Shown here piece by piece: positions 25,578 through 34,391 of a DNA stretch of 64,000 nucleotides. A model generated the notes under the pieces. It had not been told where the DNA came from, did not search any database, and worked only from the letters and a program-made list of their open reading frames with translations. Source of the stretch: Streptomyces sp. PTY087I2 (GTDB taxonomy: Bacteria > Actinomycetota > Actinomycetes > Streptomycetales > Streptomycetaceae). Both the position numbers and the translations under genes were made by a program. Where the stretch lies: contig NZ_LZRD01000003.1 of assembly GCF_001687325.1 (NCBI RefSeq), forward strand, positions 62,001 to 126,000. The letters run 5' to 3'. The number at the start of each line of letters is the position of its first letter. The stretch's first letter is position 1.

Positions 25578-28500
25578 CTGGCACTCTCCTTGACGAGTTC
25601 ATTGGTGGTGGCGGTGGAGTGGTCCTGCGGCGTCTGCCGGAAGGCCTCCCACAACTGGTGGTAGGGGCCCCGGGCCGCGAGAAGTTCGGTGTGGGTGCCG
25701 CTCTCGACGACGGTTCCGGCGTCGAGGACGACGACCCGGTCGGCGCGGGCGGCGGTGGTCAGCCGGTGGGCGACGACCACGGTCGTACGGCGACGGCACA
25801 GGGCGTCCGTCGCGGCCGCGACCCGGCGTTCGGTGGCGAGGTCGAGCGAGGCGGTGGCCTCGTCGAGCAACAGGACGTCGGGGTCGACGAGTTCGGCCCG
25901 GGCCAGGGCGAGGAGCTGGCGCTGCCCGGCGGACAGGGCCCGGCCCCGCTCCCCCACCTGGGTGAGGTAGCCGAGCCGGAGTCCGGCGATCATGTCGTGC
26001 GCGCCCACGGCCCGGGCGGCGGCCTCGACCTCGGCGTCGGTGGCGTCGGGCCGCCCGTAGGCGATGGCGTCCCGTACGGTCCCGCTGAAGAGGTACGGCT
26101 CCTGCGGGACGAGTCCCAACCGGCGCCGGAAGGCGGGCAGATCGAGGTCGCGAAGGTCGTGGCCGTCGACGCGTACGGTGCCGGTGGTCGGGTCGTAGAA
26201 GCGGGCCAGCAGTTTGACGACGGTGGACTTGCCCGCGCCGGTGGCCCCGACCAGGGCGACGGTCTCGCCGGGGGCGATGCGCAGCCGCAGCCCGTGCAGG
26301 ACTTCGCGCCCGCCGCCGCCCGCGTAACCGAAGGAGACATGGTCGAACTCGACCTCGCCGCGCAACTTCCCTACCAACAGCGGTTGTTCGGCGGGCGGGG
26401 TGCCGGTGGGGGTGCGCATCAGGGAGCGGAGGCGGCCGAGGCCGATGACGGCCTGCTGGTAGCCGTCGAAGACCTGGGAGAGCTGCTGGATGGGCGAGAA
26501 GAACAGTTCCACGTAGAGGAGGAAGGCGATCAGGGTGCCCGCGCTCAGTTCGCCGGAGCGGACCTGGCCCGCGCCGACAGCCAGGACGGCGGCGGCGGAC
26601 AGGGTGCCGAGGAACTCCACGAACGGGAAGAACGTGCCCATGTACCGCTGGGCGCGCAGCCGCGAGTCCCGGAATCCCCAGGCCAGTTGGGCGAAGTCGC
26701 GGGCGTTGCGCTCCTCGCGGCGGAACGCCTGGGTGACGCGGATGGCGGTGACGTTCTCCTGGAGGCAGGCGTTGACCGCGCTGACGCGTTCGCGGGCCTC
26801 GCGGTAGGCGGGGACCGAGTAGTGGCGGAAGAGGACGGTGGCACCGATCAGGACGGGGAGGGCGAGGAGCAGGACGACAGCGAGGCCCGCGTCGATGACC
26901 AGCAGGGCGACCAGCACACCGAGGACGGTGAGCAGGCTGACGACGGCGGTGATCAGCCCGGTCTGGAGGAAGTTCGACAGGGCGTCCACGTCGGTGGTCA
27001 TCCGGGTCATGATCCGGCCGCCGAGCTCCCGCTCGTAGTAGTCGAGGCCGAGCCGCTGGAGCTGGGCGAAGGTCTTCACCCGCAGGGTGTAGAGCAGCCG
27101 TTCGCCGGTGCGTCCGGTGGTGCGGACCTGGGCGATCCCGATCAGCCAGTTCCCCGCGACGACCAGGCACGCGGTGGCGGCCGCCGCCAGCAGGACGCCG
27201 CCGGCCTGCCGGGCGACGCCGTGGTCCATCCCGTGGCGGACGAGGACCGGCACGGCGATCTGGGCGGCGGCGTCGAGGGCGACGAGCAGCAGCCCGAGGG
27301 CCAGCGGGAGGCGGAAGGGCCGCAGCAGGGTGCCGAGGTGGAAGGCCGGGTCGGCGGCGACGGCCTGTTCGGTGGGCACCTTCGGGTCGGCCTCGGGCAG
27401 CGGGAGGCGGGCGAGTCCGGCGATCAGCTCGGGGCTGGGCGGGGCGGAGCCGAGAACTCCGCCGCCGGGTCCGGCCCGCCCGGGTCCGGAGGTGGCGGCG
27501 GCCTCGGCGAGCGCCTGGGCGGCCCGGACGGCGGTGGACTCGTCGGTGTCGCCCTCTGCCGCCGCGTCCCGCAGCCAGAGGTCCGCGGTCACCCCGCCCG
27601 CCGGGGCCTGCGCCACGGGTTCGGATGCGGTGGGCTCGGCGGTGGACAGCAGCGTACGGAACAGGGCGGAGCGGGACCGGAGTTCGTCCAGGGTGCCGAT
27701 GTCGGCGACGCGTCCGCCGTCCAGGACGGCGATCCGGTCGGCGAGCTCCAGGGTGGAGCGGCGGTGCGCCACGATCAGCGTCGTCCGGCGGCGGGTCTCC
27801 GTGTGGAGCCCGGCGTGGATCTCTGCCTCGACGCGGGCGTCGATGGCGGAGGTGGCGTCGTCGAGGATGAGGATCGCCGGGTCGCCGACCAGGGCGCGGG
27901 CGAGCGCGATGCGCTGGCGCTGGCCGCCGGAGAGGGTCAGCCCCTGTTCGCCGACGACGGTGTCGTACCCCTGCGGGAGCCGTTCGATGAACGCGTCGGC
28001 GCGGGCGGTCCGGGCGGCGGCGCGGATCTGCTCGTCGGTGGCGTCCGGCGCCCCGTAGGCGATGTTGGCGCGCACGGTGTCGGAGACGAGCAGGCTCTCC
28101 TCGAAGACGTAGCCGATCCGGGAGCGCAGGGAGGCGAGGGAGAGCTGCCGTACGTCGGTGCCGTCGACGGCGACCGTCCCGGAGGGTACGTCGTAGAACC
28201 GGGGCAGCAGGGCGGCGGCGGTCGACTTCCCGGATCCGGCGGCGCCGATCAGGGCGAGGGTCTCGCCGGGCCGGACATCGAGCGTGAAGCCGTCGAGCAG
28301 CGGCGGTCCGTCGCCGTGCCGGAACGTGACGTCCTGCCAGGAGAGTGCGGGCGGCCGGTCGGGCAGGTCGCGGGCGGCCGGGGCGTCGGTGATGACGGGG
28401 GCCTCGTCGACGACCTCCAGGACGCGTTCGGCTCCGGCGCGGGCCTGCTGCCAGACGGTGAGGAGGGTGGCGACCTGGCGTACGGGGGTGACGAAGGAGC

Positions 28501-29413
28501 CGAGGTAGGTGGTGAAGGCGAGGAACGTGCCGAGCGAGATCCGGCCGTGCAGGGCCATCCAGCCGCCGAGGGCGAGGACGGCGACCTGACCGAGGGCGGG
28601 GACGGCCTGGAGCGCCGGGTTGTAGCGGCCGGTGAAGCGGACGACACGGAGCCGGGAGGCGAAGAGGCCGCGGGCGCGTTCCTCCAGGCCGGCCAGTTCG
28701 CGGCCCTCCTGGCCGAAGCCCTTGACGACGCGGACGCCGGTGACGGTCGCCTCGACGGTGGAGGCGACCTCGGCGGCCTCCTGCTGGGCGTGCCAGTTGG
28801 CGGGGAAGAGGTCGCGGCGGCTGCGCAGGGCGATCAGGTAGAGCAGGGGGCCGACGACGAGGGCGACGACGGTCAGCAGGGGCGAGAGCAGCGCCATGAA
28901 GACCAGCGAGCACAGGAACATCAGGGCGTTGCCGGTGAGGTTCGGCAGGAACTGCAACAGGGTCTGGACGAGCGTGATGTCGGAGATGGACCGGCTCACC
29001 ACCTGCCCGGTGCGCAGGCCGTCCTGCTGGGCGCCGCCGAGCCGCAGGAGTGCGGCGAAGGCGTCGTTGCGCAGGTCGTACTGGACGCCGAGGGAGAGCC
29101 GCCCGGAGCGGTAGCGGCGGGTGAAGCTCGCGCCGAAGCGGACGGCCCCGAGGGCGGCGAGCAGGGCGATCCAGGGGGTGAGGGAGGCGGTGGTGCCGTC
29201 CGCCACCCCGTCCACGACATGGCGCAGGACGAGGGGCAGGGTGGCGGTGGCCAGGGCGGCGAAGAGCGCGGCGCCGAAGGCGAGGAGGAGGTCGGTGCGG
29301 TGGCGGAGGCAGTAGGCGAGCAGCCGCCGGGCCCAGCCGGGGGCGGGGGTCGGGGCGGTGCCGCCGCTCTGCGGCAGAGTGGCGGCACCGCTGCGCGTCG
29401 TACAGTCGGTCAC
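25574..29413 (-). CDS. Fused two-half ABC exporter (TMD-NBD-TMD-NBD)
   Basis: A 1279-residue full exporter made of two fused halves. Half 1: membrane domain about 40-330, Walker A GAAGSGKST (390-398), LSGGQ (494-498), Walker B LILDD (D518-D519). A linker of about 100 residues (592-690) follows. Half 2: membrane domain about 695-975, Walker A GATGAGKST (1056-1064), LSAGQ (1160-1164), Walker B LLLDE (D1184-E1185). Site 1 is degenerate: Asp replaces the catalytic Glu and Glu replaces the Q-loop Gln (YVFEES), while site 2 is canonical, as in heterodimeric exporters such as TM287/288. GTG start overlaps the monooxygenase stop. Cargo unknown. Confidence 0.92.
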   Translation of the reverse strand: MTDCTTRSGAATLPQSGGTAPTPAPGWARRLLAYCLRHRTDLLLAFGAALFAALATATLPLVLRHVVDGVADGTTASLTPWIALLAALGAVRFGASFTRRYRSGRLSLGVQYDLRNDAFAALLRLGGAQQDGLRTGQVVSRSISDITLVQTLLQFLPNLTGNALMFLCSLVFMALLSPLLTVVALVVGPLLYLIALRSRRDLFPANWHAQQEAAEVASTVEATVTGVRVVKGFGQEGRELAGLEERARGLFASRLRVVRFTGRYNPALQAVPALGQVAVLALGGWMALHGRISLGTFLAFTTYLGSFVTPVRQVATLLTVWQQARAGAERVLEVVDEAPVITDAPAARDLPDRPPALSWQDVTFRHGDGPPLLDGFTLDVRPGETLALIGAAGSGKSTAAALLPRFYDVPSGTVAVDGTDVRQLSLASLRSRIGYVFEESLLVSDTVRANIAYGAPDATDEQIRAAARTARADAFIERLPQGYDTVVGEQGLTLSGGQRQRIALARALVGDPAILILDDATSAIDARVEAEIHAGLHTETRRRTTLIVAHRRSTLELADRIAVLDGGRVADIGTLDELRSRSALFRTLLSTAEPTASEPVAQAPAGGVTADLWLRDAAAEGDTDESTAVRAAQALAEAAATSGPGRAGPGGGVLGSAPPSPELIAGLARLPLPEADPKVPTEQAVAADPAFHLGTLLRPFRLPLALGLLLVALDAAAQIAVPVLVRHGMDHGVARQAGGVLLAAAATACLVVAGNWLIGIAQVRTTGRTGERLLYTLRVKTFAQLQRLGLDYYERELGGRIMTRMTTDVDALSNFLQTGLITAVVSLLTVLGVLVALLVIDAGLAVVLLLALPVLIGATVLFRHYSVPAYREARERVSAVNACLQENVTAIRVTQAFRREERNARDFAQLAWGFRDSRLRAQRYMGTFFPFVEFLGTLSAAAVLAVGAGQVRSGELSAGTLIAFLLYVELFFSPIQQLSQVFDGYQQAVIGLGRLRSLMRTPTGTPPAEQPLLVGKLRGEVEFDHVSFGYAGGGGREVLHGLRLRIAPGETVALVGATGAGKSTVVKLLARFYDPTTGTVRVDGHDLRDLDLPAFRRRLGLVPQEPYLFSGTVRDAIAYGRPDATDAEVEAAARAVGAHDMIAGLRLGYLTQVGERGRALSAGQRQLLALARAELVDPDVLLLDEATASLDLATERRVAAATDALCRRRTTVVVAHRLTTAARADRVVVLDAGTVVESGTHTELLAARGPYHQLWEAFRQTPQDHSTATTNELVKESAR

Positions 29414-30786
29414 CGGGCGCCCGCCGTGACCGGGCCGGCCGGGGCGGTGGCCGTGTCGAAGAGCTGGTTGGCGGGGCGCGGCAGGCCGTAGTGCTCGCGC
29501 AGGGTGGAGCCGGTGTACTCGGTGCGGAACAGGCCGCGCTCCTGGAGGATCGGGACGACCCGGTCGACGAAGACCTCCAGGCCCGAGGGGAGCACGGCGG
29601 GCATGATGTTGAAGCCGTCGGCGGCCCCGCTGTCGTACCAGTGCTCGATGGTGTCGGCGACCTGGACGGCAGTGCCCGCGAAGGTGCGGTGGCCGCGTCC
29701 GCCGCCGAGCCGCCCGATGAGTTGACGTACGGTCAGTTTCTCGCGGCGGGCCAGCTCCACGATGAGGGTGTAGCGGCTCTTGGCTCCCTCGATCTCGTCC
29801 TCGGTGGGGATGTCCTCGGGGAGTTCGGCGTCCAGGTCCAGATCCTCGGGGGCGATCTTGAGGCGCAGGGCGAGCTGCCGCTTGGCGTACTCGGGGACGA
29901 TGAGCCGGTCCAACTCGGCGTCCAGTTCTCGGGCTTCGGCCTCGGTGTCGCCGATGACGGGGACGATGCCGGGCAGGATCTTGATGGTGTCGGGGTCGCG
30001 GCCGAGCGCCACGGAACGCGCCTTGACGTCCTTGTAGAAGGCGATGCCCTCCTCCAGGGTCTGCTGGGCGGTGAAGACGGCTTCGGCGTAGCGGGCGGCG
30101 AAGTCCTTGCCGTCCTCGCTGGATCCGGCCTGCACGAGCAGCGGGTAACCCTGCGGCGGGCGCTGGACGTTGAGGGGTCCGTCGACGCGGAAGAACTCGC
30201 CCCGGTGGTCGATGGCCCGGACCCGGTCGGCGAGCGCGTGGACGCCCTTCTCCTTGTCGGCGACGACGGCGTCGTCCGCCCAGCTGTCCCAGAGCTTGGT
30301 GGAGACCTCGACGAACTCGGCGGCGCGGCGGTAGCGCTCGCGGTGCAGCGGGGTGTCGTCCAGGCCGAAGTTGCGGGCGGCGTCGGCCCCGGCGGTGGTG
30401 ACGATGTTCCAGCCGGCCCGGCCGCCGGAGACATGGTCGAGGGAGGCGAACCTGCGGGCCAGGTTGTAGGGCTCGTTGTAGCTGGTGGAGGCGGTGGCGA
30501 TGAGCCCGATGTGCTCGGTGGCCCCGGCGAGCGCGGTGAGCAGGACGGTGGGCTCCAGCTTGGCGGCGGGGCGGCGGCCGGGGTCGCCCATCAGGACCGG
30601 GCTGTCGGCGAGGAACAGGGAGTCGAGGCGCCCGCGTTCGGCGATCCGGGCGAGGTTCTTGTAGTGCGCGATGTCGGAGCCGGCCTCGGCGGGACTCTCG
30701 GGGAGCCGCCAGGACGCCTCGTGGTGTCCGGTGGACATGAGGAAGGCGTTGAGGTGGAGCTGCTTGCGGGTCTTGGCTGCGGGCAT
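29410..30786 (-). CDS. LLM-class flavin monooxygenase (NtaA/DszA/SnaA-type)
   Basis: A 458-residue FMNH2-dependent monooxygenase of the nitrilotriacetate/dibenzothiophene-sulfone family. It begins RKQLHLNAFLMSTGHHEASW, and contains RRFASLDHVSGGRAGWNIV, YPLLVQAGSSEDGKDFAARY and FAGTAVQVADTIEHW, all typical. Such enzymes need reduced FMN from a separate reductase, and a flavin reductase gene is the first gene of the same strand run (33747-34247). With the SsuA/B/C-like importer between them, oxidation of a sulfonate, sulfone or related organosulfur compound is the likely role. GGAG precedes the ATG. The stop overlaps the exporter start (29410-29413). Confidence 0.9.
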   Translation of the reverse strand: MPAAKTRKQLHLNAFLMSTGHHEASWRLPESPAEAGSDIAHYKNLARIAERGRLDSLFLADSPVLMGDPGRRPAAKLEPTVLLTALAGATEHIGLIATASTSYNEPYNLARRFASLDHVSGGRAGWNIVTTAGADAARNFGLDDTPLHRERYRRAAEFVEVSTKLWDSWADDAVVADKEKGVHALADRVRAIDHRGEFFRVDGPLNVQRPPQGYPLLVQAGSSEDGKDFAARYAEAVFTAQQTLEEGIAFYKDVKARSVALGRDPDTIKILPGIVPVIGDTEAEARELDAELDRLIVPEYAKRQLALRLKIAPEDLDLDAELPEDIPTEDEIEGAKSRYTLIVELARREKLTVRQLIGRLGGGRGHRTFAGTAVQVADTIEHWYDSGAADGFNIMPAVLPSGLEVFVDRVVPILQERGLFRTEYTGSTLREHYGLPRPANQLFDTATAPAGPVTAGAR

Positions 30787-30814
30787 GGGTGTCTCCAGGC
30801 AGGGGCGGGTGGAG

Positions 30815-30967
30815 GTTTCTGGGGGCGTACGGGGTGGGGACCGCGCGTCAGGCGGGCGCAGGCCGGGTTCCGGGGGCGTACGGGGGTGAGGACCCGCGTC
30901 AGGCGGGCGCGGGCGGGGTTCCCGGGGCGTACGGGGGTGAGGACCCGCGTCAGGCGGGCGCGGGCGG
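30815..30967. repeat. Three tandem copies of a 51-bp repeat
   Basis: Copies at about 30815-30865, 30866-30916 and 30917-30967, with the GTAC landmark recurring at 30827, 30878 and 30929. The last two copies are nearly identical and the first has diverged. The copy nearest the ATPase gene contains that gene's final codons and stop (TGA at 30950-30952); each other copy repeats the same tail and stop. They fill nearly all of the gap between the ATPase and monooxygenase genes. Confidence 0.85.
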
Positions 30968-31699
30968 CTGGGCGACCCCGAGGGCCGTGAGCAGGGTGTC
31001 GCGGTACTCCTGGAAGCGGGCGTCGCGGCGCGAGCGCGGGGTGGGCAGATCGATGGCGAGGTCGACGGAGATCAGCCCCTCGTCCAGGACCAGGACCCGG
31101 TCGGCCAGTTCCACGGCCTCGTCCACGTCATGGGTGACCAGGAGGACGGCGGGGCGGTGGCGCTCGTACAGTTCGCGGAGCAGGCCGTGCATCTTGATCC
31201 GGGTCAGCGCGTCGAGTGCCCCGAACGGCTCGTCGGCCAGGAGGAGTTCGGGTTCGCGGACCAGGGCGCGGGCGAGGGCGGCGCGCTGCTGTTCGCCGCC
31301 GGACAGCTCGTGCGGCCAGGAGCGGTCGCGGCCGGCGAGGCCGACCTCCTCCAGGGCGGTGAGGCCGCGTTCGCGGGCGCCCGGGCCGCGCAGCCCGAGG
31401 GTCACGTTGTCCAGGACGCGGAGCCAGGGCAGCAGCCGGGAGTCCTGGAAGGAGAGCGACACCCGTTCGGGGACGGTGAGTTCGCCCGATCCCTCGACGG
31501 TGTGGTCGAGCCGGGCGACGGCCCGCAGCAGGGTGGACTTACCGGATCCACTGCGGCCGAGGAGGGCGGTGAACTCCCCCGGCGCCACGCTGAGGTCCAG
31601 CTCCTTCAGAACGACCCGGTCGCCGAACTTCCGTACCAGTCGCCGCGTCCGGACCGCGGGCGCGGCCTTCGTGATCAGCCCGCCAGGGTGCGTCGCCAT
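30950..31699 (-). CDS. ABC transporter ATPase, SsuB/TauB-like
   Basis: A 249-residue importer ATPase: Walker A GRSGSGKST, Q-loop FQDSRLLPW, signature LSGGEQQRAALARAL, Walker B LLADEPFGALD, and H-loop VTHDVDEAVELAD. The FQDSRLLPW segment is typical of the nitrate/sulfonate/taurine group. ATG at 31699 lies inside the permease gene, a 25-base overlap that suggests coupling. The last codons form part of the 51-bp repeat array. It should power uptake of an organosulfur or related anion together with the permease and binding protein upstream. Confidence 0.92.
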   Translation of the reverse strand: MATHPGGLITKAAPAVRTRRLVRKFGDRVVLKELDLSVAPGEFTALLGRSGSGKSTLLRAVARLDHTVEGSGELTVPERVSLSFQDSRLLPWLRVLDNVTLGLRGPGARERGLTALEEVGLAGRDRSWPHELSGGEQQRAALARALVREPELLLADEPFGALDALTRIKMHGLLRELYERHRPAVLLVTHDVDEAVELADRVLVLDEGLISVDLAIDLPTPRSRRDARFQEYRDTLLTALGVAQPPAPA

Positions 31700-32568
31700 G
31701 ACAGGGCCCTCCTCTCGATGGCACGTACGCCCGCGTCGGAGGCGAAGCCGAAGATCCCGTAGGCCACCAGGCCCACGATGATCACGTCGGACTGCGCGTA
31801 CTGCTGGGCCTGGAACATCATGTAGCCGATACCGCTGGTGGCGTTGATCTGCTCGACGACGATCAGTCCGACCCAGGACGAGGTGACGCCGAGGCGCAGG
31901 CCGACGAAGAAGCCGGGCAGCGAGCCGGGGATGACGACCTTGCGGATGAACTGGGCACGGCCGAGGTCGAGTCCTTCCGCAAGCTCCACGTACCGGCTGT
32001 CGATGGAGGTCAGGAAGGCGTAGGTGTTGATGTACATGCTGACCGCGACGCCGAGCGCGATGACGGTCACCTTCATCTCCTCGCCGATGCCGAGCCAGAG
32101 GATCAGCAGGGGCAGCATGGCGAGCGAGGGGATGGCGCGTTTGATCTGGAGCGGTCCGTCGAGGAGGTACTCGCCGGTGCGGCTGAGCCCGGCGGCGACG
32201 GCGAGGACGACTCCGCTGACGACGCCGAAGAAGAGGCCGAGTCCCGCGCGCTGGAGGGAGATGAGGACGTTGTCCTGGAGGCGCCCGGTGGCGACCAGGT
32301 CCCCGGCGGTGGAGATCACGGTGCCGGGCCCGGACAGGATGCGCGGGTCCAGGTAGCCGGAGGCGGAGGCGGCCCACCACAGGGCGACGAGCAGGGCGGG
32401 GCCGATGAGCCGCCCGAAGGGCAGGGACCGGCCGGGCCCGAGCCGCCGCCGGGTGGACCGGGCGGCCCGGGTGCCGGGGTCCTGGGGCGGCTCCTGCGGG
32501 GGTGCGGCGCTCTTGGTGAGGACGGCGGGCCCGCCACCGGGGCGGGCCGTGGGCAGCAGGTCGGTCAT
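31675..32568 (-). CDS. ABC transporter permease, SsuC/TauC-like
   Basis: A 297-residue membrane subunit with about six hydrophobic segments. After a long Pro-rich cytoplasmic tail, the first membrane helix is LIGPALLVALWWAASASGY. The EAA-type loop is ELAEGLDLGRAQFIRKVVIP followed by GSLPGFFVGLRLGVTSSWVG, the pattern of sulfonate and taurine permeases. Its ATG overlaps the stop of a 26-codon micro-ORF (32565-32568), and its 3' end overlaps the ATPase gene. It belongs to the organosulfur operon. Confidence 0.92.
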   Translation of the reverse strand: MTDLLPTARPGGGPAVLTKSAAPPQEPPQDPGTRAARSTRRRLGPGRSLPFGRLIGPALLVALWWAASASGYLDPRILSGPGTVISTAGDLVATGRLQDNVLISLQRAGLGLFFGVVSGVVLAVAAGLSRTGEYLLDGPLQIKRAIPSLAMLPLLILWLGIGEEMKVTVIALGVAVSMYINTYAFLTSIDSRYVELAEGLDLGRAQFIRKVVIPGSLPGFFVGLRLGVTSSWVGLIVVEQINATSGIGYMMFQAQQYAQSDVIIVGLVAYGIFGFASDAGVRAIERRALSWRRTLAG

Positions 32569-32645
32569 GACGTCTCCGGGTGGTCGGCGGGTACGGACCG
32601 GTCGGCCCTGGCGTCTCCCGCGGTCGATGCGGGCCGGTCGGTCAT
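32565..32645 (-). CDS. 26-residue micro-ORF linking two transporter genes
   Basis: The reading frame MTDRPASTAGDARADRSVPA and six further residues (DHPETS) starts with an ATG overlapping the binding-protein stop (ATGA, 32642-32645) and ends with a stop overlapping the permease ATG (32565-32568). Both junctions look alike: the binding protein ends ETS then stop, with MTD next; the micro-ORF also ends ETS then stop, again with MTD. So it arose by duplication of about 77 bases at the gene junction. It may only serve to pass ribosomes from one gene to the next. No function as a protein is claimed. Confidence 0.45.
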   Translation of the reverse strand: MTDRPASTAGDARADRSVPADHPETS

Positions 32646-33724
32646 GACGTCTCCCGGTACTTCGCGGGTACGGATTCGGCGGCCAGGCCCTCGAAGCGGC
32701 GGTCGAAGAGGTCGGCGACGTCCTGCTTCGGCACGAAGCCGCCCTCGGCCATCAGGTCGGCGGTCTCCTGCTCCCAGGCGATCGCCTTGTCCCAGCTGAC
32801 CGGGAACTGCGGCTGGTGGAGGGAGGAGACGATGCGCCGGCCGTCGGCCTCGGAGACGCCCTGGTCCTTCACGTAGTACGTGTCGATCCACTCGTCGGAG
32901 TTCTCCCAGGCCCAGACGAGGCCCTTGGCCCACAGCGGGACGAAGCTGCGGACGGCGGCGGCCTTCGCGGGGTCGTTGAGGACCTCCACCGGGGCCCACA
33001 GCACGGTGAGCAGGTCGACCACGTCGGTCTTGACGCCGGTCGCGCCGTCCTTGCCGTACTGGTCGAGGTACTTGGTGAGGGTCGGCTCGCCCAGCGGAGC
33101 CACGTCGACCTGCTGGGACTGGAGGGCGGTGAGGAACTGGGTGCTGGGCAGCGCGACGAGTTCGACGTCGCTGTTCTTCAGCCCGGCCTCCCTCAGGGCG
33201 CGCAGGACGACGACGCCCTGGGCCTGGCCCTGCGAGAAGCCGATCTTCTTGCCCCGGAAGTCCTCCACTGAGGCGATGTCGGAGCCCGGAGCCGTGGCGA
33301 AGGTGTAGATGGGCCGGGGGCGCACCTGGACGGCGACGATCTTCGTGTCGACGCCGATGGCCTTGGCCTGGATCGGGGGAATTCCGGCGTTGGAGGCGAG
33401 GTCGATCGACTGCGCCCGGAATCCCTGGATGATGTCGGGTCCCGCGCTGAGGTTCGGCCATTCGGAAACGGTGAACGCCAAATCCTTTTTCAGCCCTGCC
33501 GGTTCCAGCTGAAGACGCGTCGTACGGACCGCGACGGTCAGCTTCGTACCCGGCGGCGGTGCGCCCGAAGGGAGTTTTCCGGCGGGTTCGGAACTGGCCA
33601 CGGTCTTGGCCTGCGGAGAGCAGGCGGCAAGGCCGATAACCGTTCCGGTGGCGAGGGCGAGAAAGGACCTGCGGCCCACGGTTCGGGTGGTGGCGGAAAG
33701 GTCGTTGGTCCGGTGACGAGGCAT
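32642..33724 (-). CDS. ABC substrate-binding lipoprotein, SsuA-like
   Basis: A 360-residue periplasmic-type binding protein anchored as a lipoprotein: GRRSFLALATGTVIGLAACS contains a twin-arginine-like start and a lipobox ending at C35. The mature part resembles SsuA/NMT1-type proteins (DFRGKKIGFSQGQAQGVVVL, LPSTQFLTALQSQQVDVAPL, GEPTLTKYL). It would capture the organosulfur substrate outside the cell and hand it to the permease. ATG at 33724 is chosen because the signal begins soon after. It follows the flavin reductase gene by 22 bases. Confidence 0.9.
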   Translation of the reverse strand: MPRHRTNDLSATTRTVGRRSFLALATGTVIGLAACSPQAKTVASSEPAGKLPSGAPPPGTKLTVAVRTTRLQLEPAGLKKDLAFTVSEWPNLSAGPDIIQGFRAQSIDLASNAGIPPIQAKAIGVDTKIVAVQVRPRPIYTFATAPGSDIASVEDFRGKKIGFSQGQAQGVVVLRALREAGLKNSDVELVALPSTQFLTALQSQQVDVAPLGEPTLTKYLDQYGKDGATGVKTDVVDLLTVLWAPVEVLNDPAKAAAVRSFVPLWAKGLVWAWENSDEWIDTYYVKDQGVSEADGRRIVSSLHQPQFPVSWDKAIAWEQETADLMAEGGFVPKQDVADLFDRRFEGLAAESVPAKYRETS

Positions 33725-33746
33725 GGGGTGCGCTTTCTGGGGTCGG

Positions 33747-34247
33747 TCAGAGGGAGTGGTAGGAGCCGTCGTGGAACAGCAGCGGGCTGCGGCCCTCGTC
33801 GAGCCAGGATTCGGTGACCCGGGCGATGACGATGCGGTGGTCGCCGGCGGGCACGATCTGTTCGGTCTCCAGCCGCAGCCAGCCGGCCACCCCGTCGAGC
33901 ACCGGCTCACCCCCGGGCAGCCGGCGCCAACGGGTGGGGGCGGCGAACCGGTCGATTCCGCTGGTGGCGAAGGTGCGGGCGATCGATTCCTGGTCGGCGC
34001 CCAGGAAGTTGACGACGGTGGAGGCCGCCACCTCGACATGGGGCCAGGAGGAGGTCGAGGTGCCGATGCCGTACGAGACGAGCGGCGGGTCCAGGGACAG
34101 CGAGGTGAGCGAGGTGGCGGTGAAGCCGACGGGTCCGCGGCCGGAGTCGGCGGTGACGACGACCACGCCCGCCGGGTAGCGGCGGAAGATCTGCTTGAAA
34201 CGGTCGGGGGAATGGACGGGGGCGTAGGAAGGCACGGTGACGGTCAA
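33747..34247 (-). CDS. Flavin reductase (FMN-dependent, HpaC/SnaC-type)
   Basis: A 166-residue flavin reductase-like protein that makes reduced flavin for the two-component monooxygenase. Motifs: FRRYPAGVVVVTADSGRGPV, GFTATSLTSLSLDPPLVSYG, VNFLGADQESIARTFA and the C-terminal DHRIVIARVTES. It is the first full-size gene of the run that includes the monooxygenase at 29410-30786. The start is uncertain: TTG at 34247 has GGGAGAG close upstream, and GTG at 34235 is an alternative four codons later. A Cys-rich leader peptide lies 144 bases upstream. Confidence 0.88.
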   Translation of the reverse strand: MTVTVPSYAPVHSPDRFKQIFRRYPAGVVVVTADSGRGPVGFTATSLTSLSLDPPLVSYGIGTSTSSWPHVEVAASTVVNFLGADQESIARTFATSGIDRFAAPTRWRRLPGGEPVLDGVAGWLRLETEQIVPAGDHRIVIARVTESWLDEGRSPLLFHDGSYHSL

Positions 34248-34391
34248 CGTCTCTCCCGGGAAGGAAGGAGGGGAATACGGGAAATGGGCGCACGGGGGCG
34301 CACAGAAACAAAGGCGCTGCCACCTGTTGCGGCCGTTACGGAATCCGCCAGGACTGGAGCGGCAAGGCGTCAGAAATGCGACGGGACGTTG

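Noticed and set aside
25619-29491. A 1290-codon open frame on the plus strand opposite the ABC exporter
   Set aside because: It is antisense to a protein with complete ABC motifs on the other strand. Long antisense frames are expected from strong third-position GC bias, and its translation is a low-complexity Gly/Ala/Glu/Asp mixture.
30789-30960. A repeat-containing protein (GAYGGEDPRQAGAG units) encoded by the plus strand across the 51-bp repeats
   Set aside because: The repeat period is a multiple of three, so any frame gives a repeat protein. There is no ribosome site, and the frame continues antisense to the ABC ATPase gene.
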